From NCBI GenBank assembly GCA_963682025.1, contig OY821518.1:32382032-32446031 (forward strand): a stretch of 64,000 bases of DNA, written 5' to 3'. Every line of letters begins with the position of its first letter. Within the stretch, counting starts at the first letter, position 1. Positions 11,132 to 21,603 of the stretch are shown in pieces. Origin of the DNA: Cordilura impudica. Taxonomy: Eukaryota; Arthropoda; Insecta; Diptera; Scathophagidae. The position numbers and the translations under genes were made by a program. The notes below the pieces were generated by a model. That model ran no database searches. It was not told the origin of the DNA and was given only the letters and a program-made list of their open reading frames with translations.

Positions 11132-11194
11132 CTGCAGGGTAACCCAAATAAAAATAAAAAGGAGAGGAATTATAGTTTTTTTTTTTGTTATAAA

Positions 11195-11420
11195 ATTATC
11201 TGCCATAGAATCGTCTATGTGGTGTATTAAAGTCATTTTTTAAGAATCGTGTTGATAAATCGGTTGAAGAAAACTTTCATTACGAGTTAATAGCACATCT
11301 AAAACAATTGGGGATTTTAAGTAGACCTCGATGTAAATTATCGTCCAAGCCAACTAAAAAATACCCCTCATTATTAGGTGAACAGTACGACAGATTATGC
11401 TAAATCATTATAATTAAAGA
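11195..11420 (+). repeat. Block matching 22240-22450 (Alg7 upstream DNA)
   Basis: Shared phrases include TTTTTTAAGAATCGTGTTGAT against TTTTTTAAGAATTGTGTTGAT and the AATCGGTTGA-AAAACTTTCA stretch, then AGGTGAACAG-type sequence. It places the Alg7 5' flank inside duplication copy A. Confidence 0.7.
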
Positions 11421-11422
11421 TA

Positions 11423-11490
11423 TGTTATTGCTGGTTCCATATTGGGCTTTAATACAATTGAACTGATGTTGGGCTACCAAATTGAAGGGC
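11423..11490 (+). pseudogene. Alg7 exon 3 fragment
   Basis: About 68 bp at roughly 90% identity to Alg7 exon 3 at 23894-23961, covering the codons for [20 protein letters not shown]. Exons 1 and 2 and the rest of exon 3 are missing and there is no usable start. It marks the right edge of duplication copy A. It is genomic rather than a retrocopy, because adjoining Alg7 upstream DNA (11195-11420) is also present. Confidence 0.85.
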
Positions 11491-11667
11491 ATACATATGT
11501 GCGTGTTTACACATGAAAGTCTTGAGTTTATTGGTGAGACGGGAGAAAAGAATGGCAGGGGTACATACTTTCATGTACCCTGAAATTCTCTTTTGCTTCT
11601 TGCTTCGTAAAGCTGCGTTCACACTACGTGTTTTGCTCGTGTTTTTCTTATTTTTTAGCACGTCAAA

Positions 11668-12152
11668 AGGTGTTATTACACGAAGTGTTTTTTACATATG
11701 TACTGTTACTTTTTTTATCCATATGAAATTCCTCATGTCTGTCAAAATTGTCTTACATACTATTCATAATTTTTGCTATCACACGTGCATATGTATTTCC
11801 GTATGACATAACCACTAAATGTAAACAAGAGCTGATTTAATTTGTGAATTTACAAAAATTTATTGTTAAAAATATTATATATATTTTTAACTGTTAATTA
11901 ATACTAAATTTATTTTTCTTTCAATATTAATCTTTTAAATTTACTCTGTTTTTCTTTCGCCACAAGCAGTGTTGTATTTTCATATGTTTGTCATGCACAA
12001 ATAGAACCTGTTCTAATTGAAAAATGTACATGTGACTTTCCTCATGTATTGTACATAAACAATGTTTCATATGTTTCACATGATGTGTACAACTTTTGTT
12101 GTGGGAAAATTTGACAGTACATATGTAAAAAACACATCATGTAATAGCACCT
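11668..12152 (+). mobile_element. M-family MITE copy 3
   Basis: AGGTGTTATTACACGAAG start and TGTAATAGCACCT end; about 485 bp, same interior as copies 1, 2 and 5. The left flank CAAA and right flank TAA do not give a clean duplication. Confidence 0.8.
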
Positions 12153-12157
12153 TAATT

Positions 12158-12598
12158 TGTACACATAGTGTGAACCCTTTCAAACATTGTTTATGTACAA
12201 CACATTTTGCAAGACATATGTAAATTTTTCAATTAGAGCAGGTTCTATTATGGCAAGACAAACATATGAAAATACAACACTGCTTGTGGCGAAAGAAAAA
12301 CAGAGTAAATTATAAAGATTAATATGGAAAGAAAAATAAATTGTTTAATATTAATTAACAATTAAAAATATATAAAATATATAGCTTTATTTTTAACAAT
12401 AATTTTTTGTAAATTCACAAATTAAATCAGCTGTTGTTTACATTTAGAGGTTATGTCATACGGAAATACATATGTACTTTTGAATGCAAAAATTATGAAT
12501 CGTATGTAAAACGGCAATTTTGACACACACACGGAATTACGTATGGATCGTAAAACTGAATTTACACATGGAAAATACACATAGTGTAAACACACCTT
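12158..12598 (-). mobile_element. M-family MITE copy 4, truncated
   Basis: Abuts copy 3. It aligns with copy 1 from GTACACAT onward, lacks about 70 bp of one terminus, and ends in a divergent TAAACACACCTTAA. It is older than the others by divergence. Confidence 0.7.
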
Positions 12599-13074
12599 AA
12601 TTGTCAAAGTTATTTTACGTTTTCTTTATTTTTCAAGTTCGTTTGTGTTAAGAAAAATAATAAATTGAAATAAAGTTAATATTAATGAAATAAAATGATA
12701 AAATAAATAGGTAAAATGATAAAGTAAACATGAACAAATCTTGAATTTCAAAAATTTTAGTATGTAGACACGGATGAAAGTTTAAAAGAGAATTTCAAAT
12801 AGTTTTAGAAAGAAAAATTGCAATTATCCGATATGAATTTTTTCATTTTCGGGCAACAAATTCATAGCAATTGTCCTCAAATTGGCTTATTTATATATCT
12901 CTTGACTCATAGTATATAGGGTACTGGATAGTTTATAAAATTAAGTCATAAAATTATATTTAAACAAAAATAACATCAATTACATTTTCGTGTCCACTAC
13001 GTTTAGAGCATTTAATTTTTTGCTGTACTATCCCATCTTCAAACCCGGAACAACCGGACGAGGTTTTTAACAGA
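12599..13074. other. Spacer between duplication copies, no gene seen
   Basis: AT-rich sequence without open frames of note. It separates copy A and its MITE cluster from the start of copy B. Confidence 0.5.
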
Positions 13075-13160
13075 ATAAATGTACAATTCATAAATTTGTT
13101 CTCCCATAAGTAAAAAGTAAAACAAGACCTTCATAACTTTTCTTTTTAGTTTTTTTTACT

Positions 13161-14093
13161 TTATTTTTCTTGTTTTGAAAACAATGCTATATCTAAACAT
13201 ACATTTTTTTCAATAAAATCTCTTAACCGACAATGTACATCAACATCTCTTTTAAGGACTTTTTCAAATAGAACATAATCGATATCATTCAACTGAATCG
13301 AATGTTCATAGCCCAATAAGGGATTATAAATTTTAAATTTTTTAATCATTTTGCCAGTTTTCTTGTAGAACCCAAATCCATAAATAATCGGCTGATAAAA
13401 CTTACTTAAAAGTATTTCTGAATATTTGTAAGTGAGTGATTTATATTTCGATGTTTTAATTTCATAAATAACGTCATTATCAAATATTAAATCAGCATCA
13501 CCACGAAAATAATCACAATCAAGTGAGGTATTTAAATCGACCAATGTATATGGTAGGTCACGAAAATATTTTATAACTTCTCTTAGATTATTTTCATTTA
13601 TATCGTACTCACATTTTGGCAAACGTTCATGGAAAAATATTGTGTGTGACAGTGATACAATTTTTATACTTTTTATAATATCCATTGCTTGGGTCGTGGG
13701 ATCTTTAAAAATCTCATAGTGTCTCTTGATGGCATCATGTAATTCTGTCTTGATTTTTATTATGTAGTTATCTGGATGCTCCAGTATAAACTCAGTACGA
13801 CTATCTGATATTTCAATATTAAATTGATTTGATAAATGTTTTCGTATAAAATAATCCATGAACAACCCATGATTAGAATAATAGCAATTCCGTATAACAT
13901 CATTCGAATATTGAAATGTTTCACCAACTTTTTTAATGTCAATTACAGTATCCTTAACAAGCATTTCAAAAAAAAATTCGACATTGGGAAAATCATCTAA
14001 AGCCACATTTGTTATTTGGGTTGCGTTTGGTATGAATCGTTGTAAGGACTCTGCGTTTCCTTTTTTGGGTTCCATATTCTTAACATCAGACAT
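13161..14093 (-). CDS. PD-(D/E)XK nuclease-like protein, paralogue 2
   Basis: An intact intronless frame of 310 codons starting MSDVKNME, collinear with 2266-3198 without a single indel. The presumed active-site block (GDADLIF, then YEIKTSKYKSL, then KFYQPIIYGFG) is unchanged, whereas the first 45 residues and the last 10 vary most. An intact frame in a region full of decayed transposons suggests selection on the protein, or fairly recent duplication. Flanking non-coding DNA of the two copies has diverged with many indels, which favours selection. The start is supported because both copies share ATG-TCT-GAT and the same sequence just upstream. Role and partner are unknown; an exonuclease-like fold is inferred. 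Confidence 0.7.
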   Translation of the reverse strand: MSDVKNMEPKKGNAESLQRFIPNATQITNVALDDFPNVEFFFEMLVKDTVIDIKKVGETFQYSNDVIRNCYYSNHGLFMDYFIRKHLSNQFNIEISDSRTEFILEHPDNYIIKIKTELHDAIKRHYEIFKDPTTQAMDIIKSIKIVSLSHTIFFHERLPKCEYDINENNLREVIKYFRDLPYTLVDLNTSLDCDYFRGDADLIFDNDVIYEIKTSKYKSLTYKYSEILLSKFYQPIIYGFGFYKKTGKMIKKFKIYNPLLGYEHSIQLNDIDYVLFEKVLKRDVDVHCRLRDFIEKNVCLDIALFSKQEK

Positions 14094-14183
14094 ATTCTTT
14101 TGGATTTGGTAATATTTAGTTCACTATTTTTAGAAAAATACAAAGAAAAAATAGTTTGATTAAATAAATTTTATTTACACATA

Positions 14184-14412
14184 TCCGAAGGCTTATATTC
14201 AAAAAGTGCTATCTACGTTTGACAGAAATATTAACTGTCAAATATAATATTTATTTTGATGACATACATGTTTAGTGCGACTATTTTTTAATAGATATTG
14301 TAGCAAATCAATCGACAAATACTTTTAGATCTTATTAATAAATTGGTTTTACACGCTCTCTTTAAAATAATTATTGATGCAGATAGCCGTTTTTTAATAT
14401 ATAAGCCCTCGA
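14184..14412 (-). mobile_element. MITE flanked by TA (CGAGGGCTTATATTC family)
   Basis: Inverted ends TCCGAAGGCTTATATTCAAA and the complement of TCGAGGGCTTATATATTA, flanked by TA on both sides as in Tc1/mariner derivatives. The second copy at 53767-54016 is in the opposite orientation. It is absent from the matching site in duplication copy A. Confidence 0.75.
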
Positions 14413-15344
14413 TATGTTCTATTCCAGTTGATGTCTTTTTTATATTTTACTACGATTTTTTTTATGTCATTAATGTAAATTAAGGGTTTTGTCGAAAATC
14501 TTTACTGAATGCATTTCCGCCTCAGAATTCATTGAAAATTGACATATGTTGCACCTTACTCAACAAGGAACTTTAAAAAAAATTTGGCGAAGAAATTAAT
14601 AAAAGCACAGAAGGGTGAATCAATATAATTAAAGTTTTATCTTTAAAATTTTTATGTTCAGTTGAGGTATCGGGTGGAAAGAATTAGATTCACCTTTAAT
14701 ATGCAAAAATTTTTTTCCGCAAATGTTAAAGGTCATCATATTATGATGAAATATATCTATATGTTGTTGCTGATAATATGTTCACACTTGTGCTAAATTT
14801 GATTAGTGAGTTCTTATTGTTTCATGAGTTATACAAATAAATTCAAATTTAGTCCAAAAAGTAAAGTTAAATTTTTTTATGTTTCTAAATAATAAAATTT
14901 AGGTATTGTTGGAACTTAATTTTTCATTCTTGGGAATTTAAATATCACTCTCAAAATATTCATCATGCGATAATGACCTTTAACCTTTCGCAAATAACAT
15001 GTCATTGACAAGGATGTCTCAATATCTTTTAAGTGAAAACTCGACAAAATATATAGGTTACACTTTTAAATTTTTTGAGATCAAAAATCAAATTGCTTTC
15101 TTCGTTGATTTAAAATAGAAGTGACCAGATCAATTTGATTTTGTACCTGCTATGGTTCACCGCTTATTTCAATCAAACCAGCAATTAATACGAAGTTTGA
15201 AATAATAAACATTTGAAATAATAACATAACATCATTCATTTACGAAAGGAACATTTTAAAACAATACCAGTAGATTATTTCATTGTGTAGATTATGGTGG
15301 GACAAAATAACAGTTATTTTTTTATTCGATCAGAAATAAGTAAT

Positions 15345-15430
15345 TTTTTGAAATGAATTTTTCGATGCGTTACAAACGGAATGACAAACTGATATATAGC
15401 CTCTGCATAGTGGTGTGGAGGGCATAAAAA
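15345..15430 (-). mobile_element. E-family element 5' end fragment
   Basis: TTTTATGCCCTCCACACC and the CATTCCGTTTGTAACGCATCG phrase (minus strand) match the 5' end of the E-family elements. The rest is missing. Confidence 0.6.
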
Positions 15431-15602
15431 AGTGAGAAGTCAAAACGATGAGCTTCGTTAGAGATTTTAATTGGCTTTAATATAAAATGCCTTAAAAATT
15501 TTTCAGCTAATTTTTTTTAACGTCATCTTGGCAGTGGTTGATTTTTATATTTGCTCGAAAAATAATTATTTTTTAAATATTACTTATTTCTGATAAAAAA
15601 AA

Positions 15603-16706
15603 AAACAAGTAAGAGTGTTAAATTCGGCTGGGCCGAATCTTTGATACCCTCCACCTTTTTCATTTTTAATTTTTCACTTTCTGTTTTTCACTTTTCAATT
15701 TTCATCTTTCGTTTTTCATTTTTAGTTTTTAACTTTTAACTTCTCATTTTCCACTTTTCATTTTCCATTTTCGATTTTTCATTTTTCAATTTTCATTTTT
15801 CATTTTCCATTTTTAATTTTTCATTTTCCATTTCCCATTTTTCATTTTTATATTTTCATTTTCCATTTTTCATTTTCCATATTCCACTTTCCATTTTTCA
15901 TTTTTAATTTTGTAATTTTTAATTTTTCATTTGCCATTTGCCATTTTTAATTTAAAATTTTACATTTTCCACTTTCCGTTTTTAATTTTCCATTTTTCAA
16001 TTTTCATTTTGCATTTTCCATTTTTAATTTTTCGTTTTCCGTTTTTCATTTTTCGTTTTTCAATTTTAATTTTTCATTTTCCATTTTTCATTTTCCATAT
16101 TTCATTTTTAATTTTTCATTATGCATTTTTTATTTTCCATTTTTCATTTTCCATTTTTAATTTTTCATTTTCCATTTTCATTTTCCACTTTACATTTTCC
16201 ATTTTTCATTTTCCATTTCCGATTTTAAATTTTTCATTTTCCATTTTCCACTTTTTATTTTTATTAATTTTTAATATTTAATTTTAATGATAAAAAAATA
16301 TGTGTTAAAACTTGCTTAGGCCAATGTGACACGTGCAGTATTAATATACACACAACTGTAATGACTTTAACAATACGAAGAATTACAACATATCACACTG
16401 AAAAATTTTATTTCAAAGTTTCATTCATAGCTCGTGAACCCTTTCACCGATTTTGACGATTTTAAATAGCAACTCCTTTGGAATTTTATACAAAAACGAA
16501 CGGTCTAGCTTATATATTGACGGCGTGATCGTGATTTCCACATACAGACGGACAGACGGTCATCGGTAAATCAACTTCCCTTGTTATAAGGATCAAGAAA
16601 ATATATTTTTTTGGGGTCTCAGGAATTTATTTCGATGCGTTACAAACGGAATGACAAACCTATATACATATACCCTCTGCCACTAAGGTGTGGAGGGTAT
16701 AAAAAG
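15603..16706 (-). mobile_element. E-family Helentron-like element (copy B counterpart)
   Basis: Same termini, hairpin (AATTCGGCTGGGCCGAAT, 15621 region) and unique segment as 4425-6894. It occupies the equivalent place in duplication copy B, so it predates the duplication. The repeat block has a different length and composition from copy A, showing independent array turnover since then. Confidence 0.6.
15655..16280. repeat. Degenerate (CATTTTY)n heptamer array
   Basis: Seven-base units CATTTTT, CATTTTC, AATTTTT and CGTTTTT. The open frame through it (15931-16281) is a repeat artefact. Confidence 0.88.
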
Positions 16707-16899
16707 AATAATGAAAATACAAAATATATTTTTTTTTAATTCAAAAGTTAAACCAACAAAAATTTAAATGTGGGTTTGAAGGATATTAACAAAAACTTTA
16801 AATCACTAAAAAAACTAAATAGCCACATCTTATTTCTACCAGCTAACATAAACGATTAAAGTAAAAAATAGAATATTTTAAATTTTAAATCTTAACATG

Positions 16900-17600
16900 G
16901 CCTGATTCTTGATCTATAATTGACTTTATCCTTCTTTACTACGATGCCACTAATTTTCTAGAAGTTTGCAGAGTTATTTTCTCGTTCCTCCATCAACGCA
17001 GGTCTAAGATCACGTGATTGTGGTGGCGTTTGCATAAATAGGGCACGTTCGGACAATTTCCGACTTATGTTTCGGGCCATTTTCCTGATAGAATCGAAAT
17101 TCTTGGCCGTCCCGTTTGACTGTAGCCTTTAAATTTGTTTTGAAGCTCGGTATTTGGCTTACGGCAGACCTCTGTTTGACCATCCGAGCCGAAAATATTA
17201 AATTTAGACTCGTCGAATTTTACTTACTCCCAAAAGCTTGAGTCATGCGCAACAAGACCTTTGCCTAATTTGAAGAGCTCTTGTTACTTCTTATTTATAA
17301 AATGTTCCACGCGCGTTACTTTAATATTTAAATCATTGTCCCGAGGATAGTGTTCGGTGGATAGAGTCTGCACCACATACTTTATTTAGTTAATTTTTAA
17401 CTTGAACAGCCAGTTTTGGAGCAGATATATTGGGATTTTCCTTAATTTTTGAACGATATAGTTCTCGTTACTTTAATTAAAATTTTTTTTGGAAGCTTCT
17501 ATAACCTTATTATGAATTCTATTTTCATGCACAGAGAGAGATATTATGCTCTGTACTGTAGATTCGTTTAGACAAACATTCTTAAATATTTTTCAGCGCG
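16900..17600 (-). pseudogene. Tc1-like transposase remnant (copy B)
   Basis: The minus strand reads KFDESKFNIFGSDG near 17180-17230, the region around the second catalytic Asp of Tc1-family transposases (FSDESKFNLFGSDG-like), followed by a decayed stretch with EVCRKPNTELQNKF. Stops and frameshifts are frequent. It is shared with copy A, hence older than the duplication. Confidence 0.65.
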
Positions 17601-18630
17601 AGTGGCTACTTTTAAAATGTCTGGTGCCCAATTCCCACTGTTCTATGGTAGTATGTCGTCCCATTGCTTAAAACTGCCCTTGTGAAAACATACTAAGAAT
17701 TAATTTTAAATTATTGCGAACAATGCAACGAAGAATTCACATGAAAAGTAACGTGATTCGAAGATAGCCCGTTCTCCAAACTAAAATTCTGTTCTAGCTA
17801 ATCTAGGAAATCTTTTTTATTTTACATATTCTCGTTAAATTGCGATAAAACTACATTCAAACAGTTTAGATTTTTTTGTTTCGCGTGGTAGTTATACTCT
17901 GTTAATTTTAAGTGGTTGAAATAAGCTTTGAGAACCACTGTATATTATGAATAATATGCATGTGTGTATTTTTAAATAAGTACATATTTTATGAATAGCA
18001 ATCAACGTTTGTGTATCAAACTTTAATTAAAGAATATGCTTTTGCAAAAGTTGCCTCGTTTGCGTCATTTAATGACCTGCACTGGAACGTGGTTCTAAAT
18101 AATAGTATCAGAACGACCACAAAATACATATAATGTATAAATTAATAAAATACTTCTATCGGAATAGATTCATGCTTCATTTATAAACGAATTAGAGATG
18201 ACAGCTTAAATTACATCTAAAACGAAAAACATTGATGTAAACATACCATCAATGACCATTACTACTTTTAAAAACCTCGAAATGCAGTTTTTTCTTCAAA
18301 TCATAAATTATTCCCAAATTACATGCACACATAAATACGCAAAACAATTATACCGCCATCTTTTTTTTAAAGAAAGTTTCAAAATCGGATCATCACATGC
18401 GTATGAATTATTAAAACAATATCCTCGTTAACAACCTCTTCTACAAAATGTATTTTGTTTTATTTAGTAAATAGCAAATAAACACTTACAATATTACGAT
18501 CGGACATTACCACAAATTACCACAACCTCTTATCTACCAGCTATATATTTCGCTAATTAAAAGAAATAATATATTGTGTTTCCCCCCAAGTTGGAGACGA
18601 TACTCTATTTCGATCCAACTTTTTTACGTC
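17601..18630. other. Non-coding part of duplication copy B
   Basis: Collinear with 7840-8440 of copy A from 17826 to about 18600. No gene seen. Confidence 0.55.
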
Positions 18631-18814
18631 TGTGAAGTTATCCCAAGATGTTTATTTTCTGCAAGTGGAACTTAAGTGGATCGTAAAAAAACTGAAATAT
18701 AATCAACCAAAAAAGAAGAGTTGCCCCCGTATTTGAACATTTTGATACAATAATCAATTTCACATAAATTTAATTACACATTTTATAAATCACATTTTAT
18801 AAATCAATTTTCTC

Positions 18815-20290
18815 AGCTCCTCTGATGATTCTGAATATGTGACATATACCAATCGATTCTACTCAGCCACTGGAAAATTTTGGTATATGCCCCATATTGG
18901 GCATTTGCCTAGATACCCTACAATCAAATGATTTTTATCCCAAAAAAAAAATTAATCGCAAAATTAAAATTTATTTTACAAAATTCCTGAGATGATTTCG
19001 AATATGTGACATATACCGATCGATTCTACTCGGCCTCTGGAATATTTTGGTATATGCCCCATATTGGGCATTTGCCTAAATACCCTACAATCAACAAATG
19101 ATTTTTATCCCAAAAAAAAATTAATCGCAAAATTAAAATTTATTTTACGAAATTCCTGAGATGATTTCGAATATGTGACATATACCAATCGATTCTACTC
19201 GGCCTCTGGAAATTTTTGGTATATGCCACATATTGGGCATTTGCCTAGATACCCTACAATCAACAAATGATTTTTATCCCAAAAAAAAATCGCAAAATTA
19301 AAATTTATTTTACGAAATTCCTGAGATGATTTCGAATATGTGACATATACCAATCGATTCTACTCGGCCTCTGGAAAATTTTGGTATATGCCCCATATTG
19401 GGCATTTGCCTAGATACCCTACAATCAACAAATGATTTTTATCCCAAAAAAAAATTAATCGCAAAATTAAAATTTATTTTACAAAATTCCTGAGATGATT
19501 TCGAATATGTGGCATATACCAATCGATTCTACTCGGCCTCTGGAAAATTTTGGTATATGCCCCATATTGGGCATTCGCCTAGATACCCTACAATCAACAA
19601 ATGATTTTTATCCCAAAAAAAAATTAATCGCAAATTTAAAATTTATTTTACAAAATTCCTGAGATGAGTTCGAATATGTGACATATACCAATCGATTCTA
19701 CTCGGCCTCTGGAAAATTTTGGTATATGCCCCATATTGGGCATTTGCCTAGATACCCTACAATCAACAAATGATTTTTATCCCAAAAAAAAATTAATCGC
19801 AAAATTAAAATTTATTTTACAAAATTCCTGAGATGATTTCGAATATGTGACATATACCAATCGATTCTACTCGGCCTCTGGAAAATTTTGGTATATGCCC
19901 CATATTGGGCATTTGCCTAGATACCCTACAATCAACAAATGATTTTTATCCCAAAAAAAAATTAACCGCAAATTTAAAATTTATTTTACAAAATTCCTGA
20001 GATGATTTCGAATATGTGACATATACCAATCGATTCTACTCGGCCTCTGGAAAATTTTGGTATATGCCCCATATCAACAAATGATTTTTATCACAAAAAA
20101 AAAAAAAATTAATCGCAAAATTAAAATTTATTTTACGAAATTCCTGAGATGATTTCGTATATGTGACATATACCAATCGATTCTACTCGGCCTCTGGAAA
20201 ATTTTGGTATATGCCCCATATTGGGCATTTGCCTAGATACCCTACAATCAACAAATGATTTTTATCCAAAAAAAAAAATTAATCGCAAAA
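18815..20290. repeat. Left tandem array, about 168-bp units
   Basis: Repeat starts, judged by GAATATGTGACATATACC, fall near 18832, 18996, 19160, 19331, 19500, 19668, 19838, 20004 and 20155. Each unit contains the inverted motif ATGCCC-CATAT-TGGGCAT and the coding phrase TYTNRFYSASGKFWYMPHIG on the plus strand. Confidence 0.9.
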
Positions 20291-20411
20291 TTAAAATGGA
20301 TATAATTTTTATAATCTCCCTTTTCCATTATATAGAGGTCAATAATTGGATCTGAGTGTTCGTCTAATCGTGACAAAGCTTTGCTGCGAATTTTTCTGGA
20401 AGCACATTTTG

Positions 20412-20939
20412 TTATTTCCTCCGTTGGATTGCCAAGATTGCGTAACTTGATGGTTTTTTTAAAAATTGTTCATTGTAGTGAACAACTGACGGTTTGTAAA
20501 GCATCTCTGCCTGTTTCACGACACTTTTGATGCCCCTTTGTTGTGCATTACAAATTTCGTTCTCCGGATGACACAAATATTTTTTATTCCTATAAACGCT
20601 AATTTTTTTATTAATTTTATTAATGTTAAATTTATATTTGCAGCAATCGTCAAATGTGCAATATGCTCTCAAAGTATGAAATTTTTTTGTTTCATATAAA
20701 GATTTAAAGTTAATAATGCAAACGTTGTTAAAATTCTTATATTTTTCTCTTACATCATAAAGTCGCGTATTCGATGAATATACAGAATATGATTCCACGG
20801 CATTTTTATATTCATCTTCATTAAGACAAAACTCTGCATCGGAAATATCACAAATATCACGGTATCTAGGCAAATGCCCAATATGGGGCATATACCAAAA
20901 TTTTCTAGAGGCCGAGTAGAATCGATTGGTATATGTCAC
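20412..20939 (-). pseudogene. MULE-type transposase N-terminal fragment
   Basis: An open frame of 175 codons starting MTYTNRFYSAS. Residues about 85-135 contain AYCTFDDCCKYKFNI, then YLCHPENEICN, a Cys/Cys/His pattern like the FLYWCH/WRKY-type zinc domain that precedes MULE transposase cores. The frame then slips at an A/T run (about 20457): reading continues in another frame for some 45 residues (TIKLRNLGNPTEEITK onward) before entering the right-hand side of the left array. No DDE core is present, so the element is non-autonomous. The first 27 codons lie within a unit of the right tandem array, meaning the array unit contains the gene start. Confidence 0.6.
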
Positions 20940-21415
20940 ATATACGAAATCATCTCAGGAACTTCGTAAAATAAATTTTAATTTTGCGATTAATTTTTTT
21001 TTTGGGATAAAAATCATTTGTTGATTGTAGGGCATCTAGGCAAATGCCCAATATGGGGCATATACCAAAATTTTTCAGAGGCCGAGTAGAATCGATTGAT
21101 ATATGTCACATATTCGAAATCATCTCAGGAATTTCGTAAAATAAATTTTAATTTTACGATTTTTTTTTGGGATAAAAATCATTTGTTGATTTCCAGAGGC
21201 CGAGTAGAATCGATTGATATATGTCACATATTCGAAATCATCTCAGGAATTTCGTAAAATAAATTTTAATTTTGCGATTTTTTTTTGGGATAAAAATCAT
21301 TTGTTGATTGTAGGGTATCTAGGCAAATGCCCAATATGGGGCATATACCAAAATATTCCAGAGGCCGAGTAGAATCGATCGGTATATATCACATATTCAG
21401 AATCATCAGAGGAGC
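20872..21415. repeat. Right (inverted) tandem array
   Basis: Reverse-oriented units of the left array, about four, two of them shortened. Together with 18815-20290 they form the inverted arms of the Foldback-like element. Confidence 0.88.
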
Positions 21416-21603
21416 TGAGAAAATTGATTTATAAAATGTGATTTATAAAATGTGTAATTAAATTTATGTGAAATTGATTATTGTATCAAAATGTTCAAAT
21501 ACGCGGGCAACTCTTCTTTTTTGGTTGATTATATTTCATTTTTTTACGATCCACTTATGTTCCACTTGCAGAAAATAAAAATCTTGGGATAACTTCACAC
21601 ACA

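Larger units (their letters stand above)
8508..11139 (+). mobile_element. TIR transposon with TAA target duplication (PIF/Harbinger-like)
   Basis: Ends are CCCTGCGGTTACACACGCAA (8508 inward) and the inverse of CCCTGCAGTTACACATGCAA (to 11139), with about 22 bp matching and two mismatches. It is flanked by TAA on both sides (8505-8507, 11140-11142). TAA/TTA duplications are typical of PIF/Harbinger elements. It contains MADF-like coding remnants, a 300-bp inverted repeat and two inserted smaller MITEs. No DDE transposase was found. Confidence 0.65.
2165..11490 (+). repeat. Segmental duplication, copy A
   Basis: The order of landmarks matches copy B (13075-23961): a 310-residue nuclease gene, an E-family Helentron-like element with heptamer arrays, a Tc1 remnant, an unannotated stretch (7840-8440 against 17826-18600), a block at 11195-11420 matching 22240-22450, then a fragment of Alg7 exon 3 (11423-11490 against 23894-23961). 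The left limit is where similarity stops near 2165 and 13075. About 1.4 kb of Alg7 DNA present in copy B is absent here. Later insertions differ between the copies. Confidence 0.75.
18631..21599 (-). mobile_element. Foldback-like element with tandem-subrepeat inverted arms
   Basis: Ends TGTGAAGTTATCCCAAGAT (18631 inward) and its complement (to 21599) bound 2.97 kb. Each arm has about 200 bp of unique terminal sequence, then tandem units of about 165-170 bp: nine or so on the left and about four, some partial, on the right. The central segment (20290-20870) carries a transposase-like N-terminal reading frame. Long inverted repeats built of tandem units are the hallmark of Foldback (FB/NOF, MULE superfamily) and Galileo elements. 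The FLYWCH-like Cys/His content of the ORF favours the MULE side. No target duplication was recognised. Confidence 0.75.

Noticed and set aside
11423..11490. Second Alg7 gene
   Set aside because: Only about 68 bp of exon 3 is present with no other exons nearby.
18815..20290. CRISPR-like array
   Set aside because: Units are adjacent tandem copies of about 168 bp with no unique spacers, in a fly genome, and form arms of a Foldback-like element.
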